A stretch of 64,000 nt of DNA from Cellulomonas sp. (GCF_017744555.1 NZ_JAGIBD010000010.1:1-64000), one strand, 5' to 3'. Positions 41,922 through 51,277 are shown, counted from the stretch's first letter. The notes: generated by a model not told the origin, from the letters alone. Made by a program: numbers and translations.

Positions 41922-42320
41922 ATGACCGACGTCGACTGGGACGCCCTGCGGGCGGCCGCGACGGACGTGATGCAGCGGGCGTACGTGCCGTACTCGAAGT
42001 TCCCCGTGGGGGCGGCCGCCCTCGTGGACGACGGCCGTGTCGTCGTGGGGTGCAACGTCGAGAACGCGTCGTACGGCCTGACGCTGTGCGCCGAGTGCGC
42101 GCTGGTGTCGGGGCTGCACGTCTCGGGCGGTGGCCGGCTCGTCGCGTTCACGTGCGTGGACGGGCACGGCAACGTGCTCATGCCGTGCGGGCGGTGCCGC
42201 CAGCTGCTGTTCGAGCACGGCGGACCGCGCCTGCTCGTCGAGACCGTGAGCGGCGTCAAGCCGATGACCGAGGTGCTGCCCGACGCGTTCGGGCCGGCGG
42301 ACCTGGAGGAGCGGAAGTGA
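41922..42320 (+). CDS. cdd: Cytidine deaminase
   Basis: Converts cytidine and deoxycytidine to uridine forms. The 132-residue tetrameric type has zinc ligands Cys56 (in LCAEC), Cys89 and Cys92 (PCGRC) and the proton-shuttling Glu58. AAGGAG lies 4 nt before the ATG. The stop overlaps the deoA GTG. Equivalent to Rv3315c next to deoA in M. tuberculosis. Confidence 0.96.
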   Translation: MTDVDWDALRAAATDVMQRAYVPYSKFPVGAAALVDDGRVVVGCNVENASYGLTLCAECALVSGLHVSGGGRLVAFTCVDGHGNVLMPCGRCRQLLFEHGGPRLLVETVSGVKPMTEVLPDAFGPADLEERK

Positions 42321-43609
42321 GCGAGCAGTTCGACGCCGTCGACGTCATCGTCGCCAAGCGGGACGGGCGGCGCCTGACGGACGGCCAGATCGACTGGGTC
42401 ATCGACGCGTACACGCGGGGCGTGGTCGCCGACGAGCAGATGTCCGCGCTCGCGATGGCGATCCTGCTCAACGGGATGGACCGCGCGGAGATCGCCCGCT
42501 GGACGGCCGCGATGATCGCGAGCGGCGAGCGGATGGACTTCTCGGGCCTGTCGCGCCCGACGGCCGACAAGCACTCGACGGGTGGCGTCGGCGACAAGAT
42601 CACGCTGCCGCTCGCCCCGCTCGTCGCGGTGTTCGGCGTGGCCGTGCCGCAGCTGTCCGGCCGGGGGCTGGGCCACACGGGCGGCACGCTCGACAAGCTC
42701 GAGTCGATCCCGGGCTGGCGGGCCGCGCTGTCGAACGACGAGATGATGCGCCAGCTCGACGACGTCGGTGCGGTGATCTGCCAGGCCGGGTCGGGGCTCG
42801 CGCCCGCCGACCGCAAGCTGTACTCGCTGCGCGACGTCACGGGGACGGTCGAGGCCATCCCGCTCATCGCGAGCTCGATCATGAGCAAGAAGATCGCGGA
42901 GGGCACGGGCGCGCTCGTGCTCGACGTCAAGGTCGGGTCGGGGGCGTTCATGAAGGACCTCGACCGCGCCCGCGAGCTCGCGCGCACGATGGTCGAGCTC
43001 GGCACGGACGCCGGCGTGAAGACGGTCGCGCTGCTCACCGACATGGCGACGCCGCTCGGGCTGACGGCCGGCAACGCGCTCGAGGTCCGCGAGTCCGTCG
43101 AGGTGCTCGCGGGCGGCGGGCCCGCGGACATCGTCGAGCTCACGGTCGCGCTCGCGCGCGAGATGCTCGACGCGGCCGGCCGGCCCGACGCGGACCCGGC
43201 GGCGGCCCTCGCCGACGGGCGCGCGATGGACGCGTGGCGCCGGATGATCGAGGCGCAGGGCGGCGACGCCGACGCGACGCTGCCCGTCGCGAAGGAGACC
43301 GACCAGGTGCTCGCGACGAGCGACGGCGTGCTCGCGACCCTGGACGCGTACGCGGTCGGTGTCGCGGCGTGGCGGCTCGGCGCCGGTCGTGCGCGCAAGG
43401 AGGACCCGGTGCAGGCGGGTGCGGGCGTCGAGCTCCACGTCAAGCCGGGCGAGCCGGTCCGTGCCGGGCAGCCGATTCTCACCCTGCACACGGACACGCC
43501 GGAGAAGTTCGCGCGTGCCCGGGAGGCCCTCGACGGCGGTGTCGTCGTGGCGCCGGCGGGGACGGCCGTGGAGGTCGGGCCGCTGGTCATCGACCGCGTC
43601 GACGCGTGA
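42317..43609 (+). CDS. deoA: Thymidine (pyrimidine-nucleoside) phosphorylase
   Basis: Phosphorolyses thymidine and deoxyuridine (possibly uridine) to base and pentose-1-phosphate. The 430 residues contain KHSTGGVGDK for phosphate binding, the family signature SGRGLGHTGGTLDKLESIPG, and the C-terminal swivelling domain AGVELHVKPGEPVRAGQP. The GTG overlaps the cdd stop. Whether it accepts uridine as well as thymidine cannot be told by eye; no separate uridine phosphorylase is in the window. Confidence 0.95.
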   Translation: MSEQFDAVDVIVAKRDGRRLTDGQIDWVIDAYTRGVVADEQMSALAMAILLNGMDRAEIARWTAAMIASGERMDFSGLSRPTADKHSTGGVGDKITLPLAPLVAVFGVAVPQLSGRGLGHTGGTLDKLESIPGWRAALSNDEMMRQLDDVGAVICQAGSGLAPADRKLYSLRDVTGTVEAIPLIASSIMSKKIAEGTGALVLDVKVGSGAFMKDLDRARELARTMVELGTDAGVKTVALLTDMATPLGLTAGNALEVRESVEVLAGGGPADIVELTVALAREMLDAAGRPDADPAAALADGRAMDAWRRMIEAQGGDADATLPVAKETDQVLATSDGVLATLDAYAVGVAAWRLGAGRARKEDPVQAGAGVELHVKPGEPVRAGQPILTLHTDTPEKFARAREALDGGVVVAPAGTAVEVGPLVIDRVDA

Positions 43610-43689
43610 CGGCGCCCACCTGGCGACCCGTACCGGCACAGAGCACGATGGTCAGGACCGGCCACACCCACGACGCGGCAGGAGGAGCC

Positions 43690-43920
43690 ATGAGCACCGT
43701 CCCCGGATCCGGCGCATGGCAGGACGCGGGCCTGGAGCCCGCCGTCCCCGAGCAGCCGCTGCGGCTCACGGACGAGCCCGACGACACCCCGACCGACCCC
43801 GAGGAGTACGAGCCCGGGTTCGCCCGAGCCGACCGCGAGGGGACGGCCGACGAGGCCGACGTGGTGGAGCAGGACACCGAGGTCCCGGTCGAGGACGACG
43901 ACCCGGGCGACGTCGCATGA
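43690..43920 (+). CDS. Small acidic protein of unknown function
   Basis: A 76-residue, strongly acidic protein placed by an AGGAGGAG site before ATG 43690. It contains [22 protein letters not shown] and a C-terminal [13 protein letters not shown] stretch. Similar EADxxEQ...VPxDDD tails occur in small actinobacterial proteins, function unknown. It lies between deoA and add, followed by a hairpin, and may be part of the cdd-deoA transcript. Confidence 0.65.
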   Translation: MSTVPGSGAWQDAGLEPAVPEQPLRLTDEPDDTPTDPEEYEPGFARADREGTADEADVVEQDTEVPVEDDDPGDVA

Positions 43921-43946
43921 CCGTGCCCCGCACCGCCGAGGCTGCA

Positions 43947-43971
43947 GGCGGGACCTGCTGCAGGACCCGCC
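43947..43971 (+). terminator. Hairpin after the small acidic protein
   Basis: Six-bp stem (43947-43952 with 43966-43971), an A-A mismatch, a 4-bp inner stem and a 3-nt loop. Separates the uptake/cdd/deoA unit from add, which has its own -10 box. Confidence 0.55.
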
Positions 43972-43984
43972 GCAGGGCCGCAGG

Positions 43985-43990
43985 TACGGT
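43985..43990 (+). promoter_or_regulatory. -10 box TACGGT of a leaderless add transcript
   Basis: TACGGT, then GTCCGC, then ATG 43997: a 6-nt gap and no ribosome site. Confidence 0.5.
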
Positions 43991-43996
43991 GTCCGC

Positions 43997-45196
43997 ATGA
44001 CCCACCCAGAACCGACGGAACCGGCGAACCCGGCAGACGCCGCACCGCAGACGCCGCAGGACACGCCGGCCGACGGCGCGACCGACACCCCGCGGGAGGC
44101 CGGGACGGGCGCGCTCGTCGCGCTCATCCCCACGCTCCCGAAGGTCGTGCTGCACGACCACCTCGACGGCGGCCTGCGACCCGCGACGATCGTCGAGCTG
44201 GCGGCCGAGATCGGCCACGAGCTGCCGACCACGGACCCGGACGAGCTGGGCCGCTGGTTCGTCGAGGCCGCCTCGTCGGGCACGCTGGTGCGCTACCTCG
44301 AGACGTTCGACCACACCGTCGCCGTGATGCAGACGGAGGAGGGCCTGCGCCGCGTCGCCCGCGAGTCGGTGCTCGACCTCGCCGCGGACGGCGTCGTGTA
44401 CGCCGAGCAGCGGTACGCGCCCGAGCAGCACCTGCAGCGCGGCCTGACGCTGCAGCAGGTCGTGGACGCCGTGCAGGCCGGGTTCGCCGAGGGCATCGCG
44501 GAGGCGGCCGCGCAGGGCCGTTCGATCCGGATCGGCACGCTGCTCACCGCGATGCGGCACGCCGACCGGGGCGAGGAGATCGCGGCGCTCACGATCGAGA
44601 ACCGGGACGAGGGCGTCGTGGGGTTCGACATCGCCGGCGCCGAGGACGGCTTCCCGCCGTCGCGGCACGAGGCGGCGTTCCGGACCCTGGCCGCCGCGCA
44701 CGTGCCGGCCACCGTGCACGCGGGCGAGGCAGCCGGCCTCGACTCGATCTCCGAGGCGCTGCACGTCGCCGGTGCGTGCCGGCTCGGGCACGGCGTGCGG
44801 ATCGTCGACGACATCACGGTCGACGAGCTCGGCGACAAGCTCGGCCGGGTCGCGCACTGGGTGCGGGACCGGCGCGTGCCGCTCGAGCTGTGCCCGTCGT
44901 CCAACGTGCAGACGGGTGCGGCGGCCTCGGTCGCGGAGCACCCCGTCACGCGGCTCAAGAACCTCGGCTTCACGGTGACCGTCAACACCGACAACCGCCT
45001 GCAGTCCGGCACGACGCTCACGCGCGAGCTCACGCTGCTCGTCGAGCAGGCCGGCTGGACGCTCGACGACCTGCAGGACGTCACGGTGGCCGCGGCGGCG
45101 AACACGTTCCTCCACCACGACGAGCGCACGATCCTGATCGACACCGTGATCCGCCCGGCCTACGCGGCGGTGCGCGGCAGCCGGCACCGGGCCTGA
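43997..45196 (+). CDS. add: Adenosine deaminase
   Basis: Deaminates adenosine and deoxyadenosine to inosine forms, which punA can then split. The 399 residues start with about 38 Pro/Thr/Ala-rich residues, then [11 protein letters not shown] (zinc ligands His53 and His55), [24 protein letters not shown] and VNTDNR with the zinc/catalytic Asp. Counterpart of Rv3313c. deoC follows after 33 bp and is likely co-transcribed. Confidence 0.95.
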   Translation: MTHPEPTEPANPADAAPQTPQDTPADGATDTPREAGTGALVALIPTLPKVVLHDHLDGGLRPATIVELAAEIGHELPTTDPDELGRWFVEAASSGTLVRYLETFDHTVAVMQTEEGLRRVARESVLDLAADGVVYAEQRYAPEQHLQRGLTLQQVVDAVQAGFAEGIAEAAAQGRSIRIGTLLTAMRHADRGEEIAALTIENRDEGVVGFDIAGAEDGFPPSRHEAAFRTLAAAHVPATVHAGEAAGLDSISEALHVAGACRLGHGVRIVDDITVDELGDKLGRVAHWVRDRRVPLELCPSSNVQTGAAASVAEHPVTRLKNLGFTVTVNTDNRLQSGTTLTRELTLLVEQAGWTLDDLQDVTVAAAANTFLHHDERTILIDTVIRPAYAAVRGSRHRA

Positions 45197-45229
45197 GCCC
45201 GGGCCGGGAAGAACCTGAGAGGCAGAACG

Positions 45230-45916
45230 ATGACCACCACCCCCTTCGACGCGGCGGCCCTGGCGCAGTACGTCGACCACACGCTCCTCAAGCCGGAGGC
45301 GACGACGGCGGACGTCGAGGCGCTCGTGGCGGAGGGGCACCGGCTCGGCGTGTACTCCGTGTGCGTGTCGCCGTCGTTCCTGCCGCTCGACCTCTCGCAG
45401 GCGCCCGGGCTCAAGGTCGCGACGGTGTGCGGCTTCCCGTCGGGCAAGCACCACAGCGACGTCAAGGCGACCGAGGCCGCCCGGTCGGTGCGCGACGGGG
45501 CCGACGAGGTCGACATGGTGATCGACGTCGGTGCGGCGATCGAGGGCCGGTACGGGGACGTCGAGGCGGACATCACGGCCGTGCGCGCCGCGACGCCGAA
45601 GCCCGTGGTGCTCAAGGTCATCATCGAGTCGGCCGCGCTGTCCGACGAGCAGATCGTCGCGGTGTGCCGGGCCGCCGAGGCCGCGGGCGCGGACTTCGTG
45701 AAGACGTCGACGGGGTTCCACCCGGCGGGCGGGGCGAGCGTGCACGCCGTGCGGCTCATGTCCAAGACGGTCGGCGGGCGGCTCGGCGTCAAGGCGTCGG
45801 GTGGCGTGCGCACGGCGGCCGACGCGCTGTCGATGATCGAGGCCGGCGCGACCCGGCTCGGACTGTCCGGCACGGCGGCGGTGCTGTCCGGGCTCGAGGC
45901 GGCGGAAGGGTACTGA
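45230..45916 (+). CDS. deoC: Deoxyribose-phosphate aldolase
   Basis: Splits 2-deoxyribose-5-phosphate to acetaldehyde and glyceraldehyde-3-phosphate, sending salvaged deoxyribose to glycolysis. The 228 residues have the Schiff-base Lys158 in DFVKTSTGF, Asp95 in EVDMVID and Lys188 in [10 protein letters not shown], the catalytic trio. Its substrate needs a mutase acting on the 1-phosphate; no deoB is in the window. Confidence 0.96.
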   Translation: MTTTPFDAAALAQYVDHTLLKPEATTADVEALVAEGHRLGVYSVCVSPSFLPLDLSQAPGLKVATVCGFPSGKHHSDVKATEAARSVRDGADEVDMVIDVGAAIEGRYGDVEADITAVRAATPKPVVLKVIIESAALSDEQIVAVCRAAEAAGADFVKTSTGFHPAGGASVHAVRLMSKTVGGRLGVKASGGVRTAADALSMIEAGATRLGLSGTAAVLSGLEAAEGY

Positions 45917-45958
45917 CGGCCTGAGCGACGGCCGAGCGGCCCCGGCACGGGCTGCGGC

Positions 45959-45975
45959 TCTCATCGGGTTCTCAT
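45959..45975 (+). promoter_or_regulatory. Direct repeat TCTCAT with 11-bp period
   Basis: TCTCAT at 45959-45964 and 45970-45975, one helical turn apart, 170 bp before the next gene: the arrangement OmpR-family response regulators bind. The remaining 230-bp gap holds no gene. Confidence 0.35.
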
Positions 45976-46148
45976 ACGCCGGGGGCGGCGTCACGTGTCA
46001 CCCGTTCGGTCACTCCCGCGACGATTGACGCAGGCACCCCGCCCGGACGACAGTGGGGCGCGAAAACCAGCACCCCGACCCCCGACCGACCTCGACCCGA
46101 GCTCGACCGCGGCGTGCGCAGGACCCGACGGGAGGAGACGCACGCCGC

Positions 46149-48434
46149 ATGGGCCGGATCCGACGCGGCACGCTCGTGGCCGCCGTCCTCGTGCCCGTCG
46201 TGGCGGCGGTCCTCGTCGTGACGACCCTGAGCCGCGCCGACGACCGCACGAAGGACGTCCGCGTGCCGTCCTCGTGGTCGGCCGTGTGGCAGCGCAGCCA
46301 CACCCTCGAGGGCGACGACGTCGTGCTCGCCTGGGGCGACCTGGCGGGTGAGGACCCACGGAACGCACCGCCCGAGCTGCGCTTCGACCCGGCGGCCACC
46401 GTCGCCGACCTCGACGCCCTGTACGCGCTCGACGTGCGCGACCTGCAGGTCGCCGACGAGCGCGGCCCGGCGGGTCGGCACAAGATCGTCGTCCTCGCCG
46501 ACGGGACCTGGTCCGGCACCGTGCCCGACGACCCCGAGATCACGCAGGCCGGCGGCGTGTCCACCCAGGGGCGTGCGGCGACCGGGACCGTCGACGACGG
46601 TGTCGGCCTGGTCCGCGCCGAGGTCTCCGCGCTGCGCGGGGTGTCCACGGCGTCGTGGGACCTGGCCCGGGGGTTCGCCGAGACCGTGCTGGGCTTCGCC
46701 GCGGACGGCGGGCAGGGCTTCGCGGCGGACGCCGACGACCCGTTCCGGGCGGCGAGCGCGGCGTTCCTCGCGACCGCGTCGTCGGACTCGGGCATCGGCG
46801 ACCCGTCCGACCTCGTCCGGTCGCCGTCGCTGCCCTGGTCGAGCGCCCGGGCCGGCGACGGCGGCTGGCTGCTGCTGCAGTACCTCGCGGACCGCGACGG
46901 CGGCGAGCTGCTCGGACGGCTGTGGCGCGGCGCGCGTGACGGGGAGTCGCCGATCGAGACGTACCGGCGGCTGGCCAAGATCGACCAGGCGAGCCTCAAC
47001 CGGCGGGTCGCCGAGTACGCGCTGCGGACCCTCACGTGGGACTTCACCCACCAGGGGCAGATCCTCGAGGGCGTCGCCGGTCTCGACCCGGTGCTTCTGG
47101 CGGGCAGGTCGACCCCGGTGACGCCCGTCCCGGACGACCCGGGCCGGTACACCGTGCTCGACGGGTTCGCGCCGTCCGACTACGGCTTCAACCTCGTGCG
47201 GCTGGTCCCCGACGCACCCCTGTCGACGATCCACGTCCGGCTGCGCGGCCACACCGGCGCGCCGGACTCCGGCTGGAGCCTCGGGATCGTCGCGCTGCGC
47301 GACGGCATCCCGCGGTACAGCCCGGTGGTCGAGGGGCAGGACGAGGAGGTGCAGTTCGCGCTGCGCGAGGGAGAGGACGAGGCGTACCTCGTGGTCGTCG
47401 GGACGCCGTCCGTGACGCACACGGTGACCGGCGGCGGCGGGTTCGGATCGACCGCGCGGTACCCGTACGAGTTCCGGGTCGCCGGGGCGACCGTGTCGCC
47501 GGGCGCCGCGGAGCCGGTCGAGGGCGGCCACGCGCACCCCAACGGCGGCGGCTGGGTCGACGACGACGCCACGGTCGACGACACCGCCTACGTCGGCCCG
47601 TACGCCGTGGTCCGCGGCGACGCGCAGGTGCACGGTTCCGCGCGCATCGAGGGCGCCGCGTGGGTCGGCGACGGCGCCGTCGTCACCGACCAGGCCGTCG
47701 TGCGCGACATGGCCGTGGTGCGCAGCGGTGCGCGGCTCGGCGGCACGGTCGTCGTGGGCGGTGACGCGGTCGTCGACTTCCAGTGCGCGGCGGGCACGTA
47801 CGCGACGTTCGCGCCCGAGCGCGTGTGCGACGGCCTGCCGGGTCCCGTCGACGTCAACACCGCCGTCGCGCCGTTCCCGGCGGCCGACGTCGCGTTCGGC
47901 TCCCCGACGGCGCTCTCGACCGACCCGCCCGGGCCGGCCGACCCGGCGGCGCCGACCGCCGGCCCCGGCGTGGCCCCCGGCGGGACGACGGGCGGCGGGA
48001 CCCCGCGCCCGGGTGCCACGGCCACGTCCCCTGGCGCGTCGCCCGGCACCCCGACCACGTCGCCGAGCCCCACGTCCGGCGTCGTCGAACCACCCGAACC
48101 CGTGCCCGCCGGGGCGTGCTCGGCGACCTACGTCGTGACCAACACCTGGCCCGCCGGCGACGGGTCGACCGCGTTCCAGGCGCAGCTCGAGGTCACCGCC
48201 GGCAGCGGCGGCGTGCAGGGGTGGGCCGTGTCCTGGCAGCTGCCCGCCGGGCAGCAGATCACGGCCGTGTGGAACGCCCAGCTCGGCACGAGCGGCTCCA
48301 CGGTGACGGCCGAGAACATGTCGTACAACGGGACCCTGAGATCCGGCGAGAAGGCGGTGTTCGGGCTGCAGGGGGCCGGGCCGGAGGCCGTCGCGCGCAA
48401 CGTCGCGCAGCTCACCTGCACGCGCACGCGCTGA
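46149..48434 (+). CDS. Secreted multi-domain protein: DUF6055/Svx-like region, beta-helix repeats and CBM2
   Basis: Function unknown. The 761 residues begin with a signal or anchor helix (about 9-29) after MGRIRR. Residues 35-300 resemble, as far as I can judge, the DUF6055/Svx group; WLLLQYLADRDGGELLGRLW and ESPIETYRRL (about 240-285) are the most family-like parts. Residues 300-450 are beta-rich. From about 465 to 560 hexapeptide-style repeats (ATVDDTAYVGPYAVV..., ARIEGAAWVGDGAVV...) predict a left-handed beta-helix. A Pro/Thr/Gly linker (575-652) leads to a family 2 cellulose-binding module (655-761). GGGAGGAGA before ATG 46149 sets the start; the upstream extension to 46053 is Arg/Pro-rich. 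Where a zinc HExxH would stand in related proteins I see ARGFAET, so peptidase activity is doubtful. Confidence 0.75.
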   Translation: MGRIRRGTLVAAVLVPVVAAVLVVTTLSRADDRTKDVRVPSSWSAVWQRSHTLEGDDVVLAWGDLAGEDPRNAPPELRFDPAATVADLDALYALDVRDLQVADERGPAGRHKIVVLADGTWSGTVPDDPEITQAGGVSTQGRAATGTVDDGVGLVRAEVSALRGVSTASWDLARGFAETVLGFAADGGQGFAADADDPFRAASAAFLATASSDSGIGDPSDLVRSPSLPWSSARAGDGGWLLLQYLADRDGGELLGRLWRGARDGESPIETYRRLAKIDQASLNRRVAEYALRTLTWDFTHQGQILEGVAGLDPVLLAGRSTPVTPVPDDPGRYTVLDGFAPSDYGFNLVRLVPDAPLSTIHVRLRGHTGAPDSGWSLGIVALRDGIPRYSPVVEGQDEEVQFALREGEDEAYLVVVGTPSVTHTVTGGGGFGSTARYPYEFRVAGATVSPGAAEPVEGGHAHPNGGGWVDDDATVDDTAYVGPYAVVRGDAQVHGSARIEGAAWVGDGAVVTDQAVVRDMAVVRSGARLGGTVVVGGDAVVDFQCAAGTYATFAPERVCDGLPGPVDVNTAVAPFPAADVAFGSPTALSTDPPGPADPAAPTAGPGVAPGGTTGGGTPRPGATATSPGASPGTPTTSPSPTSGVVEPPEPVPAGACSATYVVTNTWPAGDGSTAFQAQLEVTAGSGGVQGWAVSWQLPAGQQITAVWNAQLGTSGSTVTAENMSYNGTLRSGEKAVFGLQGAGPEAVARNVAQLTCTRTR

Positions 48435-48521
48435 GCGCCCCACCCCGGAGGGCGGGTGCTCCGCCTCGGCACGTCGCGCAGCCGACCGCCGCAGCGGACA
48501 CGCCGAGGCGCTCGAGCCCTG

Positions 48522-48589
48522 CGCCGTCAGATGCCCCGCGCCGTCAGATGCCCTTCGCCGTCAGATGCCCAGCGCCGTCAGATGCCCAG
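48522..48589. repeat. 17-bp tandem repeat, four copies, at the end of the phosphohexomutase gene
   Basis: Units CGCCGTCAGATGCCC plus two variable bases at 48522-48538, 48539-48555, 48556-48572 and 48573-48589. The last unit contains the final codons and stop of the mutase gene (stop at 48578-48580), so each copy restates its ...LGI-stop end. Confidence 0.9.
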
Positions 48590-50425
48590 CGCCGCCCGGA
48601 CGTCCGCGGCCACCGCGTCCAGCCGGTGCCGGGCCGCCGACCGTGCGTGGCCGACGGCGGCGTGGTCCGCGTCGGGCGCGACCGGCTCGACGACCTCGAG
48701 GTAGCACTTCACCTTCGGCTCGGTGCCGCTCGGCCGCACCACGACGCGCGTCCCGTCGGCCGTGAACATCCGCAGGCCGGGCGTCGCGGGCAGACCGTCG
48801 CGGTCGTCGTCCGTGCCCGCGGCGAGGTCGACCACGGACGTGACGGGCGAGCCGCCGAGCGTGCGCGGCGGGGTCGCGGTGATGCGGTGCACGGCAGCGG
48901 CGATGTCCGCGAGGTCGACGAACCGCGCGGACACCTGGTCGGTGAGGTGCAGCCCGTGCGTCCGGGCCAGGTCGTCGAGCCGGTCCATGAGGGTGTGCCC
49001 GCCGGCCTTGAGCCGGGCGACCATGGTCGCGACGACGAGCGACGCCGAGATGCCGTCCTTGTCGTGCACGTGCTCCGGGTCGACGCAGTAGCCGAGGGCC
49101 TCCTCGTAGCCGAACACGAGGCCGTCGACGCGGCTGATCCACTTGAACCCGGTGAGCGTCTGGGCGTAGCCGACGCCCGCGTGCTCCGCGATCCGCCCGA
49201 GCAGCCGCGAGGACACGATCGAGCTCGCGAGCACGGCACCCTGCGTCTGGCCTGCGAGCCGGTCGACCGCCGCCGCGCCGAGCAGCGCACCGGTCTCGTC
49301 GCCGTGCAGCATGCGCCAGCCGTCGGCGCCCGCGGTGTCGGGACCCCGGTGCTGCCGGGCGCGGGGGTCCACCGTCGCGACGGCGCACCGGTCCGCGTCG
49401 GGGTCGAGCGCCAGGACCACGTCGGCGCGCTCGTCGGCGGCGAGGCCGAGCGCGAGGTCGATCGCGCCCGGCTCCTCGGGGTTGGGGAACGCCACCGAGG
49501 GGAAGTCGGGGTCGGGTGCCTCCTGCTCCGGGACGACGAGGACGTCCGTGAACCCCGCGCCGGCCAGCACACGCGCGGCGACCTCGCCGCCGACGCCGTG
49601 CAGCGGTGTCAGGACGATGCGCACGCGCCGCGCGGCCTCGAGGGCCTCCGGGCTGCGGTCGGCCAGCGAGAGCACGGACTCGACGTACGCGTCGACGATC
49701 TCGGGGCCGAGCACGGTCCACCCGGACTCCGCCCGCGGGACGGACGCGACCGACGGCACGCGCGCGATCTCGGCGGCGATCGCCGCGTCGGCCGGGGGGA
49801 CGATCTGCGAGCCCTGACCGGCGTCGGTGACGACCCGGCCACCGAGGTAGACCTTGTACCCGTTGTCCTGCGGCGGGTTGTGCGACGCGGTGACCATGAC
49901 CCCGGCGTCGGCGCCCAGGTGCCGGACCGCGAAGGCCAGGACGGGCGTCGGGAGGGCCCACGGCAGCACGAGCACCTCGATGCCGACAGCCGTGAGGACC
50001 GCGGCCGAGTCGCGGGCGAACTGCGCCGAGTTGTGCCGCGCGTCGAACCCGACGACGACGCGGGGCGGCGGGGTGATCCCGTCGAGCTCACCGAGGAGGT
50101 AGTCCGCGAGCCCGGACGCCGCCCGGATCACCACGGCTCGGTTCATCCGGTGCGGCCCGCCCCCGAGCCGGCCGCGCAGCCCCGCGGTGCCGAACTGGAG
50201 CAAGCCGCTGAACCGGTCGGCGAGCTCGGCCCGGGCGGCCGCCTGGGCGTCGATCGCCTGCTGCTGCGTCGGGTCGGGCTCCCGGCCCGGCGTGAGGCCG
50301 GCGGGGCCCCGGCCGCCCTGGGCCAGCAGGCGCCGCAGCTCCTCGGCCGTCTGCGGGTCCGGGTCGTCGTCGATCCAGGTCTGCACCCGCGCTTCGAGCG
50401 CGGTCCACGCGTCCTCGCCGGTCAT
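48578..50425 (-). CDS. pmmB: Phosphohexomutase family protein (PmmB-like; possible phosphopentomutase)
   Basis: Alpha-D-phosphohexomutase superfamily, 615 residues, the long subgroup seen beside punA in actinobacteria. Active-site serine in TASHNPP, Mg loop DPDADRCAV, sugar loop GDETGALLG and the C-terminal phosphate loop RPSGTEPKVK are intact. The ATG at 50425 has TACGTT 6 nt upstream, giving it a promoter in the 15-bp gap behind punA. It may make mannose-1-phosphate for manC, or interconvert pentose-1- and pentose-5-phosphates between punA/deoA and deoC; location favours the second. Family membership is certain, substrate is not. Confidence 0.85.
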   Translation of the reverse strand: MTGEDAWTALEARVQTWIDDDPDPQTAEELRRLLAQGGRGPAGLTPGREPDPTQQQAIDAQAAARAELADRFSGLLQFGTAGLRGRLGGGPHRMNRAVVIRAASGLADYLLGELDGITPPPRVVVGFDARHNSAQFARDSAAVLTAVGIEVLVLPWALPTPVLAFAVRHLGADAGVMVTASHNPPQDNGYKVYLGGRVVTDAGQGSQIVPPADAAIAAEIARVPSVASVPRAESGWTVLGPEIVDAYVESVLSLADRSPEALEAARRVRIVLTPLHGVGGEVAARVLAGAGFTDVLVVPEQEAPDPDFPSVAFPNPEEPGAIDLALGLAADERADVVLALDPDADRCAVATVDPRARQHRGPDTAGADGWRMLHGDETGALLGAAAVDRLAGQTQGAVLASSIVSSRLLGRIAEHAGVGYAQTLTGFKWISRVDGLVFGYEEALGYCVDPEHVHDKDGISASLVVATMVARLKAGGHTLMDRLDDLARTHGLHLTDQVSARFVDLADIAAAVHRITATPPRTLGGSPVTSVVDLAAGTDDDRDGLPATPGLRMFTADGTRVVVRPSGTEPKVKCYLEVVEPVAPDADHAAVGHARSAARHRLDAVAADVRAALGI

Positions 50426-50431
50426 GGGCCC

Positions 50432-50437
50432 AACGTA
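50432..50437 (-). promoter_or_regulatory. -10 box TACGTT of a leaderless mutase transcript
   Basis: On the minus strand TACGTT, GGGCCC, ATG (50425). It lies wholly within the 15-bp gap after the punA stop. Confidence 0.5.
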
Positions 50438-50440
50438 CTG

Positions 50441-51277
50441 TCAGATGCGGCGAACCACCTCGGCGAGGAGGGCGCTGATCCGCGGTCCCGCAGCGATGCC
50501 CGCCTCGATGACCTCCTGGTGCGACAGCGGCACCGGGCTGATGCCGGCCGCGAGGTTCGTCACGAGCGAGATGCCGAGCACCTCGAGCTTGGCCTGGCGC
50601 GCCGCGATCGCCTCGAGCGTGGTCGACATGCCGACGAGGTCGCCGCCGATCCGGCCCGCCATCTGCACCTCGGCCGGCGTCTCGTAGTGCGGCCCGGGGA
50701 ACTGCACGTAGACGCCCTCGTCGAGGTCGGCGTCGACCGAGCGCGCGACGTCCCGCAGCCGGGCCGAGTACAGGTCCGTGAGGTCGACGAAGTTCGCGCC
50801 CTCGACGGGCGACGTCCCCGTGAGGTTGATGTGGTCCTTGATGAGCACGGGTGTCCCCGCGCTCCACGCCGGGTTCAGGCCTCCGCAGCCGTTGGTGAGG
50901 ACGATCGCCCGGCAGCCCGCCGCAGCCGCCGTCCGGACGCCGTGCACCACCCGGCGAACCCCGCGGCCCTCGTACAGGTGGGTCCGCGAGCCGAGCACGA
51001 GGGCGTGCCGGTCGTCAGGCAGGCGGATCGAGCGGATCGTGCCGACGTGCCCGACGACGGCCGGCGCGGCGAACCCGGGGATGTCGTGGCTCGGCACCTC
51101 GGCGACCGTCTCGCCGAGCAGCTCCGCGGCGCCGCCCCAGCCCGAGCCGAGCACGAGCGCGATGTCGTGCCGCTCGACCCCGGTCGCCTCGGCGAGGTGG
51201 ATCGCCGCGTGCTTCGCGACGTCGAACGGGTCGGTCGCGGGGTCGTCGAGGTCGGGGCCGTGTGTGACGTCGCTCAT
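50441..51277 (-). CDS. punA: Purine-nucleoside phosphorylase
   Basis: Splits inosine, guanosine and deoxy forms to base and (deoxy)ribose-1-phosphate. The 278 residues are the trimeric PNP type: LVLGSGWGG (phosphate loop), RTHLYEGRGV, LTNGCGGLNP, GPHYETPAE and VGMSTTLEAIAARQ. The frame is open to 51340, but ATG 51277 has TAGCCT 7 nt before it and matches the usual length. Divergent from lpdA with 53 bp between starts. Counterpart of Rv3307. Confidence 0.94.
   Translation of the reverse strand: MSDVTHGPDLDDPATDPFDVAKHAAIHLAEATGVERHDIALVLGSGWGGAAELLGETVAEVPSHDIPGFAAPAVVGHVGTIRSIRLPDDRHALVLGSRTHLYEGRGVRRVVHGVRTAAAAGCRAIVLTNGCGGLNPAWSAGTPVLIKDHINLTGTSPVEGANFVDLTDLYSARLRDVARSVDADLDEGVYVQFPGPHYETPAEVQMAGRIGGDLVGMSTTLEAIAARQAKLEVLGISLVTNLAAGISPVPLSHQEVIEAGIAAGPRISALLAEVVRRI

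Noticed and set aside
40004..43639. 1211-codon minus-strand frame opposite permeases, cdd and deoA
   Set aside because: Shadow of four overlapping plus-strand genes.
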